From assembly GCF_000003815.2 (NCBI RefSeq), contig NC_049992.1, forward strand, positions 19,695,289 to 19,759,288: a stretch of 64,000 nucleotides of DNA, written 5' to 3'. The DNA comes from Branchiostoma floridae. Lineage: Eukaryota > Chordata > Leptocardii > Amphioxiformes > Branchiostomatidae. Below the pieces are notes generated by a model that did not search any database, was not told the DNA's origin, and saw nothing but the letters and a program-made list of their open reading frames with translations. The translations under genes were made by a program, and so were the position numbers. Of the stretch, positions 49,247-60,814 are shown piece after piece; position 1 is the first letter of the stretch, and the number at the start of each line of letters is the position of its first letter.

Positions 49247-52200
49247 CTGTTTGTAAAAACGAAAATGATTACTTTGTGACTGGAGGGTAACCTCCGTCGA
49301 CAAAGTATTGTGAACAGTTTTTTTTCGGCGAGCGTTCGCACCTATATCTCTATGTTCCATTTGCCGTATTCGTATGTACGTCGCCTGTACACCGGTGTGA
49401 AATGATGCACGTTCCTTTGTTTTCTCGATAGCTGTTTTTTATAAGCGATGTAATAATTTCGGAAATCACCCCTACAAAATGTGCGTCTTTCGGTGTATTG
49501 GTCCAAGTATGCGTTATCTAGGCCATACGGTAATGGGATACTGTCAAGCAGATGTTGCGTGTTTTGTGCACGTCGTATTGTCATAGCCTCCTTCACCGAC
49601 GTTTTTTTGTGGGGGGTGGGGTGTGTGGGGTTTGGGTTGGGTTTGGGTGTGTGTGTGTGGGGGGGGGGGGGGGGTGAACGTCTATTCGCGATTTTCATCC
49701 GGGAATTCGACGGGAAGGGAAAATATGCCGGGAAAGAAAAAAATAATGCTGGGAGAGGAATATATACCGGGGTGCTTGTACCGGCACGTTTTTTTTGCAT
49801 GTCGTCCGATCGTAATTTTTCCCAAATCGGCGCTATATTCTCTGTAATTTGCATAATTTAAGTTCCGTTTCGTTCTTTTTGTTCATCGTATTCGATATTT
49901 GGGACTGTCAATATCATACAGATGTGATTGAACAAATGTTCGTTCGTGATTGAACAAATGTTCGTTCGTGATTGAACAAATGTTCGTTCGTGATTGAACA
50001 AATGTTCGTTCGTGATTGAACAAATGTTCGTTCGTGACTGAACAAATGTTCCTTTGTGGTGTAACGACAACAGCTAACATCGTGGACCAACCGCTTCTGG
50101 TATTTCTGACAAATTTTGTTCTACTTTGAGTATCATAATTATCACATATCTATGGTAAATTTACGGAAACATCTGATACCTCGGACCAATGTTTTTTTTT
50201 TTTTCAGAGGAATGTAACAGTATGGTTGTTGATATATAATAAACACAATGTCACACACCACTGAAAACAACACAACTAACATACTATAATTACGTCAAAA
50301 AGTGTGTTACCCAGGGTCACTTGTTTTGTTTGTGGCTAAATGACTGGTGAAATTTCTAGCACGACAATTCTACACAGTATGGTATGTATGGCAACAATTA
50401 TTACACAAAATACAAAAAGGTATAGAGTAAAACTTATCATCCCAATCACTGTAAAATAGGGGATATCATTAAGTTTTGATATAATGCTTAATAGAGTAGG
50501 TCTAATCATGACGGTGATTAGAGAAAGTTGGAAATCGAAAATCGATCGGACGACGATTCTGCGGCAATCGCTCGAGCCTCGCTTATAATTATAACTTTAT
50601 AGCACAACAATCATACAAGGTACAAAGTATGGCTTATATGTGACAGGGACGGTTTTCAGGTGAAAAATACGTGCAACCCTCTGTCAATCTTGAATATGGC
50701 CGATCTTCCATCGATACGCCCGAAGATCGTGGATAATGTGACAGGGATATAATGAACACTTACCTGCAAGCACTGTCCGATTCTATGTCAAACACGGTGA
50801 ACAGCAGATGGACGAACTTGCCGGCGGTGACGGTGATGGTCCAGGTGCAGTCCTGGTCGTTAGTGTAGTGTAGGACGTCGATCCTGCCGGAATCCTGCTG
50901 GAAGTTCTCACCGACGCAGTCCACCTTAGGCGCTACAGAGCACATAGCTCTTTTAGGTGCTTAGGCGCCACAGAGCACATAATTCATGTAGGTGCTTAGG
51001 CGCTACAGAGCTAGCGCAATTTTCATTCAGCTATTTAGGAGCTACATAGCATATGATTCATTTGGGTTCTTGGGCGCTACAGAGCTAGCACATAATTCAT
51101 TTAGGTGGTTAGGCGCTACAGAGCACATAATCTATTTAGGTACTTAAGCACTACAGAGCACATAGTTCATTTAGGTGCTTAGGCGCTATAGAGCACATTG
51201 TTCATTCGGGTGCTCGGGCGTTACAGAGCACAAACTTCATTTAGGTGCTTATGTGCTACAGAGCACATAATTCATTTAGGTGCCTAGGCGCTACAGAACA
51301 CGTGATTCATTTAGGTACTTAGGCGCTAGAGAACGCATAATTCATCTAGGTGCTTAGGCGCTACAGAGCACAAAATTCATTTAGGTGGTTAGGCGCTACA
51401 GAGCACATAATCTATTTAGGTACTTAAGCACTACAGAGCACAAAATTCATTTAGGTGCTTAGGCGCTACAGAGCACAAAATTCATTTAGGCGCTTAGGCG
51501 CTACAGAGCACATAATTCATTTGGGTGCCTAGGCGCTACAGAGCACAAAATTCATTTAGATGCTTAGGCGCTTACAGAGCACAAAATTCATTTAGGTGTC
51601 TAGGCACTACAGAACACATGATTCATTTAGGTGCTTAGGCGCTACAGAGCACATAATTCATTTAGGCGCTTAGGCGCTACAGAGCACATATAATTCATTT
51701 GGGTGCCTAGGCGCTATAGAGCACAAAATTCATATAGGTGCTTAGGCGCTACAGAGCACAAAATTCATTTAGGCGCCTAGGCGCTACAGAACACATGATT
51801 CATTTAGGTGCCTAGGCGCTACAGAACACGTGATTCATTTAGGTACTTAGGCGCTAGAGAACGCATAATTCATCTAGGTGCTTAGGCGCTACAGAGCACA
51901 AAATTCATTTAGGTGGTTAGGCGCTACAGAGCACATAATCTATTTAGGTACTTAAGCACTACAGAGCACAAAATTCATTTAGGTGCTTAGGCGCTACAGA
52001 GCACAAAATTCATTTAGGCGCTTAGGCGCTACAGAGCACATAATTCATTTGGGTGCCTAGGCGCTACAGAGCACAAAATTCATTTAGATGCTTAGGCGCT
52101 TACAGAGCACAAAATTCATTTAGGTGTCTAGGCACTACAGAACACATGATTCATTTAGGTGCTTAGGCGCTACAGAGCACATAATTCATTTAGGCGCTTA

Positions 52201-54542
52201 GGCGCTACAGAGCACATATAATTCATTTGGGTGCCTAGGCGCTATAGAGCACAAAATTCATATAGGTGCTTAGGCGCTACAGAGCACAAAATTCATTTAG
52301 GCGCCTAGGCGCTACAGAACACATGATTCATTTAGGTACTTAGGCGCTAGAGAGCGCATAATTCATTTAGGTGCTTAGGCGCTACAGAGCACATGATTCA
52401 TTTAGGTGCTTAGGCGCTACAGAGCACATTACTCATTTAGGTGCCATAACTTTTTTTATTACTTGATGTCCACTCTATTTCTAGGGTTCCACTCTAGTTC
52501 TAGAGAAAGTTGAACTTATCAACACCGCAAGTCAATCCTATGGCTAATGATTGAGGTTTACCTTGAACCAAAAATGCTATGTAATACATTCTTTAAAAGA
52601 TGTTTTCTGCCCTTTGTCACGATATTGTCTTACATTCATTTACAATCAATCAAACTGTTCAATGTCAACCGAAGCGCCGCCTAGCGGAATGGTGACTTAC
52701 GGCAGTGCGCCCCCTGTTCGTCACTCCCGTCAGCGCAGTCCTCCTCAGCGTCACACACCCAGCTGTCGTAAATACAGTTACTTCCGTCAGCACACATGAA
52801 GTCATTTTCACTGCAGATGAGGCCTGGAGAAATAAAAACAAGGCTTCAAACCATTAAAAGCCTTTCTTGGTGAGATTTAATGTAAAATCTGGGCATTTTG
52901 GGAGTGGCTGTGGTAGGAAAGACCCTATACTTGTTTAATTAGTTGTAAAAAATGACCTTTCTGCATCGAGGGGGTTTCCGCACCCCGGAAATAGAGGAAT
53001 CGTCGTTATACCCCCCTCACATTATATACGATCTTCGGACGTTCTTCGCGATCGCAGGAAGGTCGGCTGATTTTAAGATCTTAAGATGGTCTTGCGTATT
53101 TTTCGCCTCAAAACTGTCCCCCTCACATATACGCGAGGCTCGTGAGATCGACGGTGAATAAATCTATGATAATAAACCTCCCATGACCTCTTGCACGCGG
53201 ACAAGGTAACACAAAACGTTCCTCAAAAAAGGCAAGAGATCAATAAATGTTGCTTATTTTGTTGTCGTAATATTTTTAACCAATGAATGGAATGCGTGGG
53301 CATAATAGAAATGACGCAAGAAAAGAAAGTGTGTCACAAAGCCAGCCTACATACTGCCACAGCGGCCACAATGTTAGAATTACCCTCACATTCCCAGAAA
53401 TTCAATATTTGTAAACAAACGGAAGTCGGGCGAACGTCGCCCGAACGTTGCCGAACTGACGGGCGTTCGCCATCCGATTTGCGCTCGATGATTAATAACT
53501 ATGTCTTTGCTCGCCTATCGGTCTTCAATCGTTGGATTGACGCAAGACTATTGACCGATACCCTTGCAAGGTACGCACGATTTGTACGCACAATCTGCGA
53601 CTCGGTAACGAGCTGTGCGATTTTGGAGATTTCCTTCGACTAGTCGCATATGTTAAGAACATGTTTCGCTGCACCGCGACCGTCGTAAGACTCCTGAAAA
53701 CTGCCGGCGATCCCTAAAAATCGCAAGATGATCGTGAGAACACCGGACGTCTTACTCACGAAAATGTCAATCAGAGTTCGTAAACTAGTCTTCCGATCGA
53801 ATCGCGCCTATTGTGAGAGGGGTATAAGGAACTCTCCAAGCAGAGGTAAGGCTCCGGTTGTTTTTATCGGGCTTTCTTTTTTGTATTGTATCTTGTATTG
53901 TCAAAAGCTAACAAAGATACAATACAAAATAGAAGCCCGATAAAAACGACAGGAGAAATGTAGAAAATAACGCCGGTGCCTAACCTCTGCTCGGAGAGTA
54001 GGATTTAGGCTTTACGCTGATGGCATTGCTGCCCCTACGGCCGGTGAGGCTATGGGACCGGTGAGGTGAGGTGAGGTAAGTGGGTATGCATCCTCCGTAG
54101 TAACCGTTAGCTCAATTTTTTCGTTTGATAAAAGACTGAGCCAGAGGTTCACCACGAAGGATGGTGCCCAGGCTAGAACGAGTTTGGCCTGGGTTCTATC
54201 CTCCGTAGTAACCGCCTAGCTTTCTCTTAGAAATAAAGCTTATTTAAAGAATAATCATTAAACATTTTGGATCGTCAAAAAACATGCCGCTATCAGTGCC
54301 AATATCAATTGATACCGTCCTGAAAGTAGTAAGTTTACTATGTAAATTACTGACATGTCTGAGACACATTCTATCTTTAGTGTTCTACACTATTTGTTTG
54401 TCTCCTTTTATGCTACCTGCAATTAGCCCTCGGGCCTGAATTTTCAATAAACTATGATTATGCAAGTTAAAGGTTGATGGTTGACGAAGGAAGGCTTACC
54501 GCTAGCGCCTGCTACGAAAATGAGAGCTATCCACCACAGCAT
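49051..54542 (-). CDS. Secreted LDLa-CUB protein (complete, 176 aa)
   Basis: Four exons in transcript order: 54500-54542 ([15 protein letters not shown] signal peptide, phase 1), 52701-52823 (LDL-receptor class A), 50764-50932 (first half of CUB), 49051-49246 (second half of CUB, stop TAA). Phases agree throughout. The LDLa module has six Cys and the calcium signature [13 protein letters not shown]. The CUB has all four Cys (VDCVG, QDCTW, SACRF, KGCGD) and VTVYDG. Signal peptide and lack of a membrane segment imply secretion; such small LDLa-CUB proteins bind extracellular partners, but no ligand can be named. The last residues (GHQHTK) are written in minisatellite sequence. Intron 2 holds a ~1.5-kb minisatellite abutting the CUB acceptor. 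A TATA box lies 76 bp upstream of the ATG. A longer isoform splicing past the stop cannot be ruled out. Confidence 0.88.
49926..50052. repeat. 22-bp tandem repeat with GAACAAATGTTC
   Basis: Six units of GTGATTGAACAAATGTTCGTTC, nearly identical; the last has TCCTTTG. It lies in the LDLa-CUB intron 3. Confidence 0.93.
50527..50757 (-). repeat. Dispersed element (GTGACAGGG), copy 2
   Basis: Opposite-orientation relative of 20770-20962, ending only 7 nt from the CUB exon 1 donor at 50764. Confidence 0.75.
50764..50932 (-). CDS. CUB exon 1 of the LDLa-CUB gene
   Basis: Begins at CTCTGTAG/CGCCTAAGG, encodes [29 protein letters not shown] and [13 protein letters not shown]. Donor GTAAGT, phase 2. 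Its acceptor is the sequence repeated in the adjacent minisatellite. Confidence 0.9.
50925..52445. repeat. ~35-bp minisatellite derived from the CUB splice acceptor
   Basis: Roughly 42 units of the type TTAGGCGCTACAGAGCACAT + AATTCATTTAGGTGC. A ~528-bp block is duplicated (for example CACGTGATTCATTTAGGTAC at 51300 and 51828). On the minus strand each unit reads ...CTCTGTAGCGCCTAAG, identical to the real 3' splice site at 50932. Confidence 0.93.
52701..52823 (-). CDS. LDLa exon of the LDLa-CUB gene
   Basis: Acceptor TTTCTCCAG, donor GTAAGT. Encodes [20 protein letters not shown] and the D-C-A-D-G-S-D-E calcium cage. One exon, one module, phase 1-1 as usual for shuffled domains. Confidence 0.92.
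53006..53827. mobile_element. 822-bp foldback element (GTTATACCCC.CTCACA)
   Basis: Ends GTTATACCCCCCTCACATT and ATTGTGAGAGGGGTATAA. Inside are CGAACGTCGCCCGAACGT and other CG-rich inverted words; no transposase. Confidence 0.65.
53832..53997. mobile_element. Foldback element (AGAGGTTAGGCTCC family), copy 2
   Basis: CTCTCCAAGCAGAGGTAAGG and GTGCCTAACCTCTGCTCGGAGAG as arms, with TTTTTATCGGGCTTC and its mirror inside. Same family as 17045-17242. Confidence 0.78.
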
Positions 54543-56061
54543 GATGATATGACACGGTTTACCTGACACTGTTAACTATAAGGAAAGGTTGACCACAACC
54601 GGTGGTGATCTAAGGCTCTTATATAGGCGAGTGTCGTAGTGGGAGGAGCCTTAGTTCTATATGTGTGTACGGACGGAAACAGCTACTGTATGAACAAATA
54701 TTATCAGCACAGCGAAAGGTTAGAAATATTTGATTAGACAAGAGACATCCTACAAGAAGTGACAAGTCGTGGCCAAGGGCACACCTGTTATGTATACTCC
54801 TACATTGAGATATATAACGCACGCGGTTCTACATCGGGTTTTACGTGTAAAAAGCAATAGAAAGATCCTACAATCCCACATACCTGACTCAAAGCACACA
54901 AAAGTAAAAATAAAAACCTAAAGTGCAGATATTTACTAAAAATGCAGCGACTCTCTTGGTTGTGTTGCTTATTTTGACATGTCAGAATTAGTCTTCTGTT
55001 TTGTGGTTGCACTGTGAGTTTAATTAACCTCCAAGCAGAGGTCCCTAAAAAAAACAAACTCAAGTCTTATCTGATCGAAACTGGGGTAATATATTCCAGG
55101 GCATCATGAGAAACCTCGCCACTCTTATGCTGAAGTTATAGGTCATGGCTGCCGTGCCCTTTCTAAAGAAGTGCGAGCTAAAAGATCGAATCAAACATTG
55201 TATTAAAACGCCGCGAACGCTGAAAAACATTTGTTTTATAGATATGAGACCTCCAACCAGAGGAAGGAAATACGTAAGGAGTGCACGTGGTCTCGCAATG
55301 GGGCACACTTGAACTCCTTCTACAAGACCGTACAGCAGGCACACATAGGGATCTACATGGACAACTCTATGTCATGTTATGCTATACTATACTATGCAAT
55401 GCCATGTCCAACAAAAGTACAGAAGGTAAAATCATTTGATAGCGTTTCTGATTGACTTCACTAGTGGTAACAGTCCGTCCGTTGAAGAACAACCACACAG
55501 TGCAAAATTGTACGAAATTGCAAAAAAAAAGAGAGGAAAATTCGTTCATCCCTTCTTGACGTAGTCTGTTTCAAAGTCTGCAGTATCATTGCTTAAGTCG
55601 TCCAACCCCTTTATATATGAAAATACAATTCATCTCCCACTGCATACGGAAGTCAAACCCATCAAATAGCTGAACTAGGAATAGATTTAGATTATACGTT
55701 ACTAAAACGGTTTACGTTACTTCTCTTTTGATTTATCTATAGTTCTCATTTTTGTTCACTGTAAAGTATACAATTATGTATACCACTACTTTACTTTGTC
55801 TGCAATTAGCCCTCAGGCATAAACTTGCAATAAAGATGTAAAATGGCAGGTGCAGTTTTTAAACTGGCTAGAGAGCCCAAAGTTAAGCTATCCTTCCCGA
55901 GCATATAATCAAAGCAACATGGCCTAATAATTCCTATGAGAAGTCCCGTTCCGTATCCGGTCCCGTATCCCGTTCCGTATCCAGTCCGTATCCAGTCCCG
56001 TATCCTGTCCACCTGTTCCCCACTGTCCGCCCCGGTGCATGACGGGGGATATTTATCCAAC
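54543..56061. other. Divergent intergenic region
   Basis: Holds the LDLa-CUB promoter, a retroelement tail at 55795-55845 and a ~10-bp CCCGTATCCAGT minisatellite at 55946-56010, about 55 bp before the next gene's start. No exon recognised. Confidence 0.55.
54618..54625 (-). promoter_or_regulatory. TATA box of the LDLa-CUB gene
   Basis: TATATAAG on the minus strand, 76 bp upstream of the ATG, consistent with transcription starting ~45 bp before the start codon. The flanks (CGCC and AGCC) are GC-rich. It is the only convincing TATA box near a gene start here. Confidence 0.6.
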
Positions 56062-56304
56062 ATGGCGGCTGCACGGTTGTGTTTTGGGTGCTGCGGGCCC
56101 CGTCCTGAGGAACCTAGACCTCCTGAAGAAATGGTACAGCATTTTGATCCATCTCAACACTCACACAAGGTCTTTATCTACCTGTCATCACAATTTCGTG
56201 CCGTGTGCGTGCTTAAATCGTGTTTTTCCCGCCTTATTTTGCAGACCCTGTTGGGAGAGGGGTCACATGAGGAAGAGGAACATCTCCCTAGGAAAGACTA
56301 CGAG
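56062..56304 (+). CDS. 5' exons of an unidentified gene
   Basis: Exon 56062-56169 starts CCAACATGGCGGCT, a strong start context, and encodes MAAARLCFGCCGPRPEEPRP, then QHFDPSQHSHK. Its donor (GTCTTT) is weak. Exon 56245-56304 (acceptor TTTTGCAG, donor GTAATA) encodes TLLGEGSHEEEEHLPRKDYE in phase. No family recognised: the visible part is Cys/Pro-rich, then acidic, with no leader. Further exons must lie right of 56304, possibly beyond the window, overlapping the minus-strand gene that follows; none was found. Confidence 0.5.
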
Positions 56305-56689
56305 GTAATAAAAATATACATTTGCATGTCGTATTACGTATTCCAGATACAAAAGATACGCCTTGTAAAGTATCAATGCATTCAAGTTATAGGATGTGGT
56401 GTAGAGTGTTTACATTGTCCTCGTATGTTTGAATGAAAAAGGGCCATATTATATGATAATTGTGTACCGTTATGATAATTTTCTATCCCGTGACTTGGTG
56501 GTTTGGGACTGGTGATTATAATTGTTTCTGTCTCTTGGCTGTCTGTCTGTCTGCACAATAGATCAGAAATCATGACGTTGTTATGATACAACGTTCAGAG
56601 CTGTTTTACTGTGTGTGTGTTTTTTTTTTGGGGGGGGGGGGGGGCGTGATATCGGCATGTCTCGTGACTTCCACTGCATGAAAACTGCT

Positions 56690-57165
56690 CTTTAAGCACT
56701 CTTAAAGTGTGCTTAAGGGTACCGTATTGGCATTCTTTAAGTTACATTACGTCATGTTTACGCATTCGGAAATATTATATTTAAGCTATGATTACGTGCG
56801 TCCGTAAAGGACACGTTGTGGCACACATTTAAGCAACTTTTAAGTATCGTAAACTATGCTTAAATTCTTATGTTTACACAGCGTTTAAGCACCGTAAATG
56901 CTGCTTAAATTGAGTGTCATACGTCGACTTAAATAGTCCGTAAAGCGCACGTAGTGGCACACATTTAAGCAACTTTTAAGTACTTTAAACTAAGCTTAAA
57001 TCCAAATGTTTAAACATTGTTTAAGCACCGTAAATGTATCTTAAATCGTATATTTTTTTTGCCTTACGTCTGGTTTAAGCAGGTTTTAAGTATTTTAATA
57101 TAGTCTTAAATGTTTTATTTAAGCTGCTTTTAAGAATCGTAATGCTCCTTAAATATTGTGTGATG
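56690..57165. repeat. TTTAAGCA-rich repeats with a 130-bp tandem duplication
   Basis: 56807-56935 and 56937-57065 share CCGTAAAG, GTGGCACACATTTAAGCAAC, TTTTAAGTA and GTTTAAGCACCGTAAATG. The word TTTAAGC and its complement GCTTAAA recur throughout. Confidence 0.82.
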
Positions 57166-57758
57166 AATAGTATTATATGCCGTGTAACCGTGTATGCTGC
57201 AGCAGGCATACATCCCTGTAAGAATGCTGTCGACTTAACCTGAAATATTGACAAACAGTCCACAATATCAAGTCAACATTCTTTTTATTCTCTTCTCAGA
57301 GTTCCATATACACAAGGCAATCACATTGAAAACAGCATGTTGTTGTATCAGATTATCTTAAACCGATTAAAAACATAGCTCATTTATGAATGTCAAAAAA
57401 CGATATTGAATTCGATAACAATGAGATATTTCCGACTTACAGGCGGTTCGGGTGACATTAATCACTCTTCTTCAGTTTTACAAGGGTTGATTAACTGGTG
57501 GGATAATTCAATACAAGTAAACATACCTGGAAAAACCGGTTGAACATGTAAAAAACACTAACTCACAGGGGCCGTAATTACTAGTAGTATATTGTGTTTA
57601 CATAGTATAAAGGACAAACAAATGTTGACATTAATTACTCAAATTGGTTGTTGCAAACGACTATTCTGTGGCTACAAACTTGACTTTGAAAACTCTTTGA
57701 GAAAAAAACTGCTACACTAAACTAATCAAACAAAGTCTGCTCCTAATTGTCTGTCGTC

Positions 57759-60505
57759 CTACTCGCTATCCAACTCCAGTCTCAGCTCGCTAACGTCAGT
57801 TGCTGGTGCTCTGCCGTTCTGATACCTTTTGCTGATCGCCCACTCCGGGGTCCCCTCTGGTACTTTTCTGTCCGAAAGCTCACGAGAAGGGATTCGAGGA
57901 GAGCCCCGAAGTGGCACGACAGCGTCCAGCGACTCCTTGATTTTGGTCATCTTTCCTGACTCCCAGGCCAGCTTTCTGACCTTGAAGGTTTTCGGCCCCT
58001 CCACTTCACTGTCGGAAGACTCCGACGACATGAAGTCTTTGTGGAGAGTCTCCTCCGCCCGTGTCCTAGACTTCTCTGACCAGCTGTCCCGTGCCAGGTT
58101 GTACGCCTTTCGTCGTCTCGCCAGTTTCTGAAATGAGATATGAGCCTGATGTCAAAAATTTCTCCATTTTGAAGTAAATACTATACAGCTAACTATCAAT
58201 TGTCACTTGGTTGCAATACGATGGCTAAAATGTGCTTTTTGATGTAAGAATAATAAAAAATGTTATGCATACAAACTGGTATATATTCCTGTGGTATGGA
58301 GTGAAATACTATTAAACAATGCAATAGATAAGAGCCGTGCTTTAAGAGACAATCTCCTATATATTATAAGTATTTTTTCCTTGATATAAAGAAATACCGG
58401 CTCTCAGTAACATTGTGGCGTTATTTTCCTGGATTGAAAAGTTGATGAGAACGAGTCACAAAACTTCAGAATCACGATTTCATATGTTAACTTTTAATCC
58501 TACAGGTATTAATTGCGCTTTGACATTACATGTGTATAAGACTAACCTGTTGCTGCCTCCCGTTTCTTTTGACCGAGTGTCGGTGCTCCGCATACTTCCC
58601 CTTCTGGGCCCGCACCTGGTCATCCCTCTTGGATCTATAGTACCTCTTGGCAGCATCTAGAATGAAGGAAAATGAACTTAAAACTTGCAGGCAAATCGGT
58701 TTCTACAACTGGATAAGATATGGAGATTAATTTCGGACATGAACTTACATAGAGGGCCAATACTGCTATACATGAGATGTCACTGGGAAAACCGGTTTTA
58801 CCTGAGTCAACAAGACTTAGTCGTCACATGTGCAAATGTGTTTGAATAGTTAATATAGGTTCTAAGGTAACGCCATAGAAACTAAGATTAGTAAAAGTAT
58901 CGTTGACACCGTGAAGTTTCTGCTCACTGGCCGTAGAGATTTAAAAGTCAGTGCTATTTGCACAATACATGCGATTTAGTGTTCCAACCCTGCTGCAGTA
59001 TAACCGTAGTTGCATCTTGCACTGAATTTGCAGTTTGAAAAAAAGATATTTAGGGAGAAATCAGAGCTTGCTTCTTCAAACGATTAATCTTACATACTTG
59101 GTGTGTAATTTACTTACCCTTCAGTTCGGCTGATGAAAAAGGACACTTCTCAGGCCCTCCATGCTCTTTCATCACCTCGTCTCTCAAGGTCTTCACAATG
59201 TGCTGGTTGGCTGCTGAGTCCATACTATGCCAAAAAATTAATAAATCATGTTATCAATCTACAAGTACTAGAGGAATTCGTTTCAGGGCTTGCTTTTAAA
59301 GGAAGCCCTGGTGTTATGTCGTGACTATATTTGAAAGGGTGAACATAGTTGCGTGGCTATTATCAAACAGGATGTTATCATAGGGTTTCTTTCATGGTCA
59401 TTACTGACGGAAGGGAGTCATATAAACATAATGAACATGTTAAACGGTACATCTGGTACTATTATCATGTCTTGACAATGCCATGGCAAGAGAAACGATT
59501 TAATTGTCTTATTAAATAGGAGTTGCTATACCGTTCAGTAAGCCGAAAGCCCTGAAAGTCTCCTTCGCCTTCTTCCATCGCCCGGTACACCTTGCGCACG
59601 GCATCCTGTAAAACATTTTAAACAAATGTATTAGCTGTCTTTGCGCGCAAGTTTGTAACACTCGCATGGGAAAATTCCTTCAAACAGTCATTTGGGGAAT
59701 ACGTCTAATTTGGCTGTTGCTTTTGTTTTAGTGATCGAGAAATTGAGTTAGAAAGATAGAAGGGACATTGATATGTCAATTACTACAAGTGTATGGCTGG
59801 CGGTCTAATAAGCTCGCACGCTAGCCTGGGGAGCTGTTTTCATCGGTCCGTTTCTTGTTAAAAACCTGCTAGTATGCGTGCTGGGTATCTACATAAGTGG
59901 CCAGCATTATACAGATACAAGCGCTAAAATGTGTTTGACCAACTACCTGAATATATAATGCTACGGTCACATTATTGAAAAAAGACTCAGCGGCACTTAA
60001 CGGGCACTTTTGGGGAACCCCTTTTTTCAGTCGTTCGGGTGTGAGCCATACATGGCCCCGTGTGACGCCCCGTGGCTAACGGGCATTTGGGGCACGGGCT
60101 GGCCCCTGGGGGACCCCAACACCCCGGTATTTGGTCGTCCACCGGGACAAATTTGTGACGTCGGCGCCCGGTTGGGGTTACACCCCATACGGGCAACGAT
60201 GCAAATATGACCAAAATGACAAAACTCAAAATAAATCACCTACCCTGCAAGTGGATGGAATAGAGGATTTCCTTCGAACCCTGGCGGCGTTGGCGAGCGT
60301 GCCCTGGCGACGGGCTGTCCTCTCGGATGTCTCGCGGGGGTTCTTGATTAGCCTGCCGGCGTTCCTGCTCCTGGAGCTGTGCCTTCAGTGCCTGCAGTTC
60401 TGCGGTTTGAGACTCAAACTTCCTAACCATATCCTGAAGGATGATGGCAAGGTTCTCGCTGTCTCCTCGTTCCATGGGGTTGTCAGTACGAGAAATCGCG
60501 GACAT
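57759..60505 (-). CDS. Unidentified coiled-coil, basic protein
   Basis: Exons in transcript order: 60505 to about 60240, 59532-59605, 59118-59224, 58547-58656, 57759-58127 (stop TAG). The last four join in matching phases (DAVRKVYRAMEEGEGDFQGF, MDSAANQHIVKTLRDEVM, AAKRYYRSKRDDQVRAQKGK, KLARRRKAYNLARDSWSEKS). The first exon starts MSAISRTDNPMERGDSENLA and has a heptad helix (RKFESQTAELQALKAQLQEQ). Its only good donor (GTAGGT at 60239) gives phase 1, while the next exon needs phase 0, so a small exon or an indel is missing. The C-terminus is Arg/Lys-rich, then acidic Ser-rich (SSESSDSEVE). No catalytic motif, leader or membrane segment. A nuclear or nucleic-acid-binding role would fit, but no family is recognised; an origin from a transposon-associated gene family is possible. 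Confidence 0.68.
59961..60225. repeat. GC-rich sequence between exons, probably a repeat
   Basis: A compositionally distinct block (GGGGCACGGGCTGGCCCC and similar) with TACGGTCACAT at the left and ATATGACC at the right. Possible degenerate inverted-repeat element; no second copy in the window. Confidence 0.4.
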
Positions 60506-60814
60506 TTTGTAAAACGGTGAAAATGTTAACGTTGCACACTCTAGAATCATCAGACTTAGAATGACGCTAGGTGTTCAGTTCAAAAATTCAAAACTTGCAT
60601 CATCAACGATGATTGGCCATCGTCATAAGGAAACTGCATGTGATTGGCTTATTTCTTATCAAAATTTACATGTCCGATAGACACAATGACATGTGAATTG
60701 TCGGGCACACATTTTGTAAATCGGCGTGGGTGCCAAGACCAGTCATTGTTACCTGGCGTGGGATCGTCCTGCCATGCCACCACAAAACAATAACAAACAC
60801 AACAGTTTTGCCTT

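Larger units (their letters stand above)
52824..54499. other. LDLa-CUB intron 1
   Basis: No exon seen. Contains two adjacent foldback elements (53006-53827, 53832-53997), a GGTGAGGTGAGG run near 54060, a CCTGGGTTCTATCCTCCGTAGT element fragment near 54190 and a retroelement tail at 54409-54470. Confidence 0.6.

Noticed and set aside
50925-52445. CRISPR-like array
   Set aside because: Units are contiguous with no unique spacers, in a eukaryotic intron; it is a minisatellite.
59987-60550. Plus-strand ORFs over the first exon of the 57.8-60.5 kb gene
   Set aside because: Antisense shadows; the minus frame has the start context and heptad pattern.
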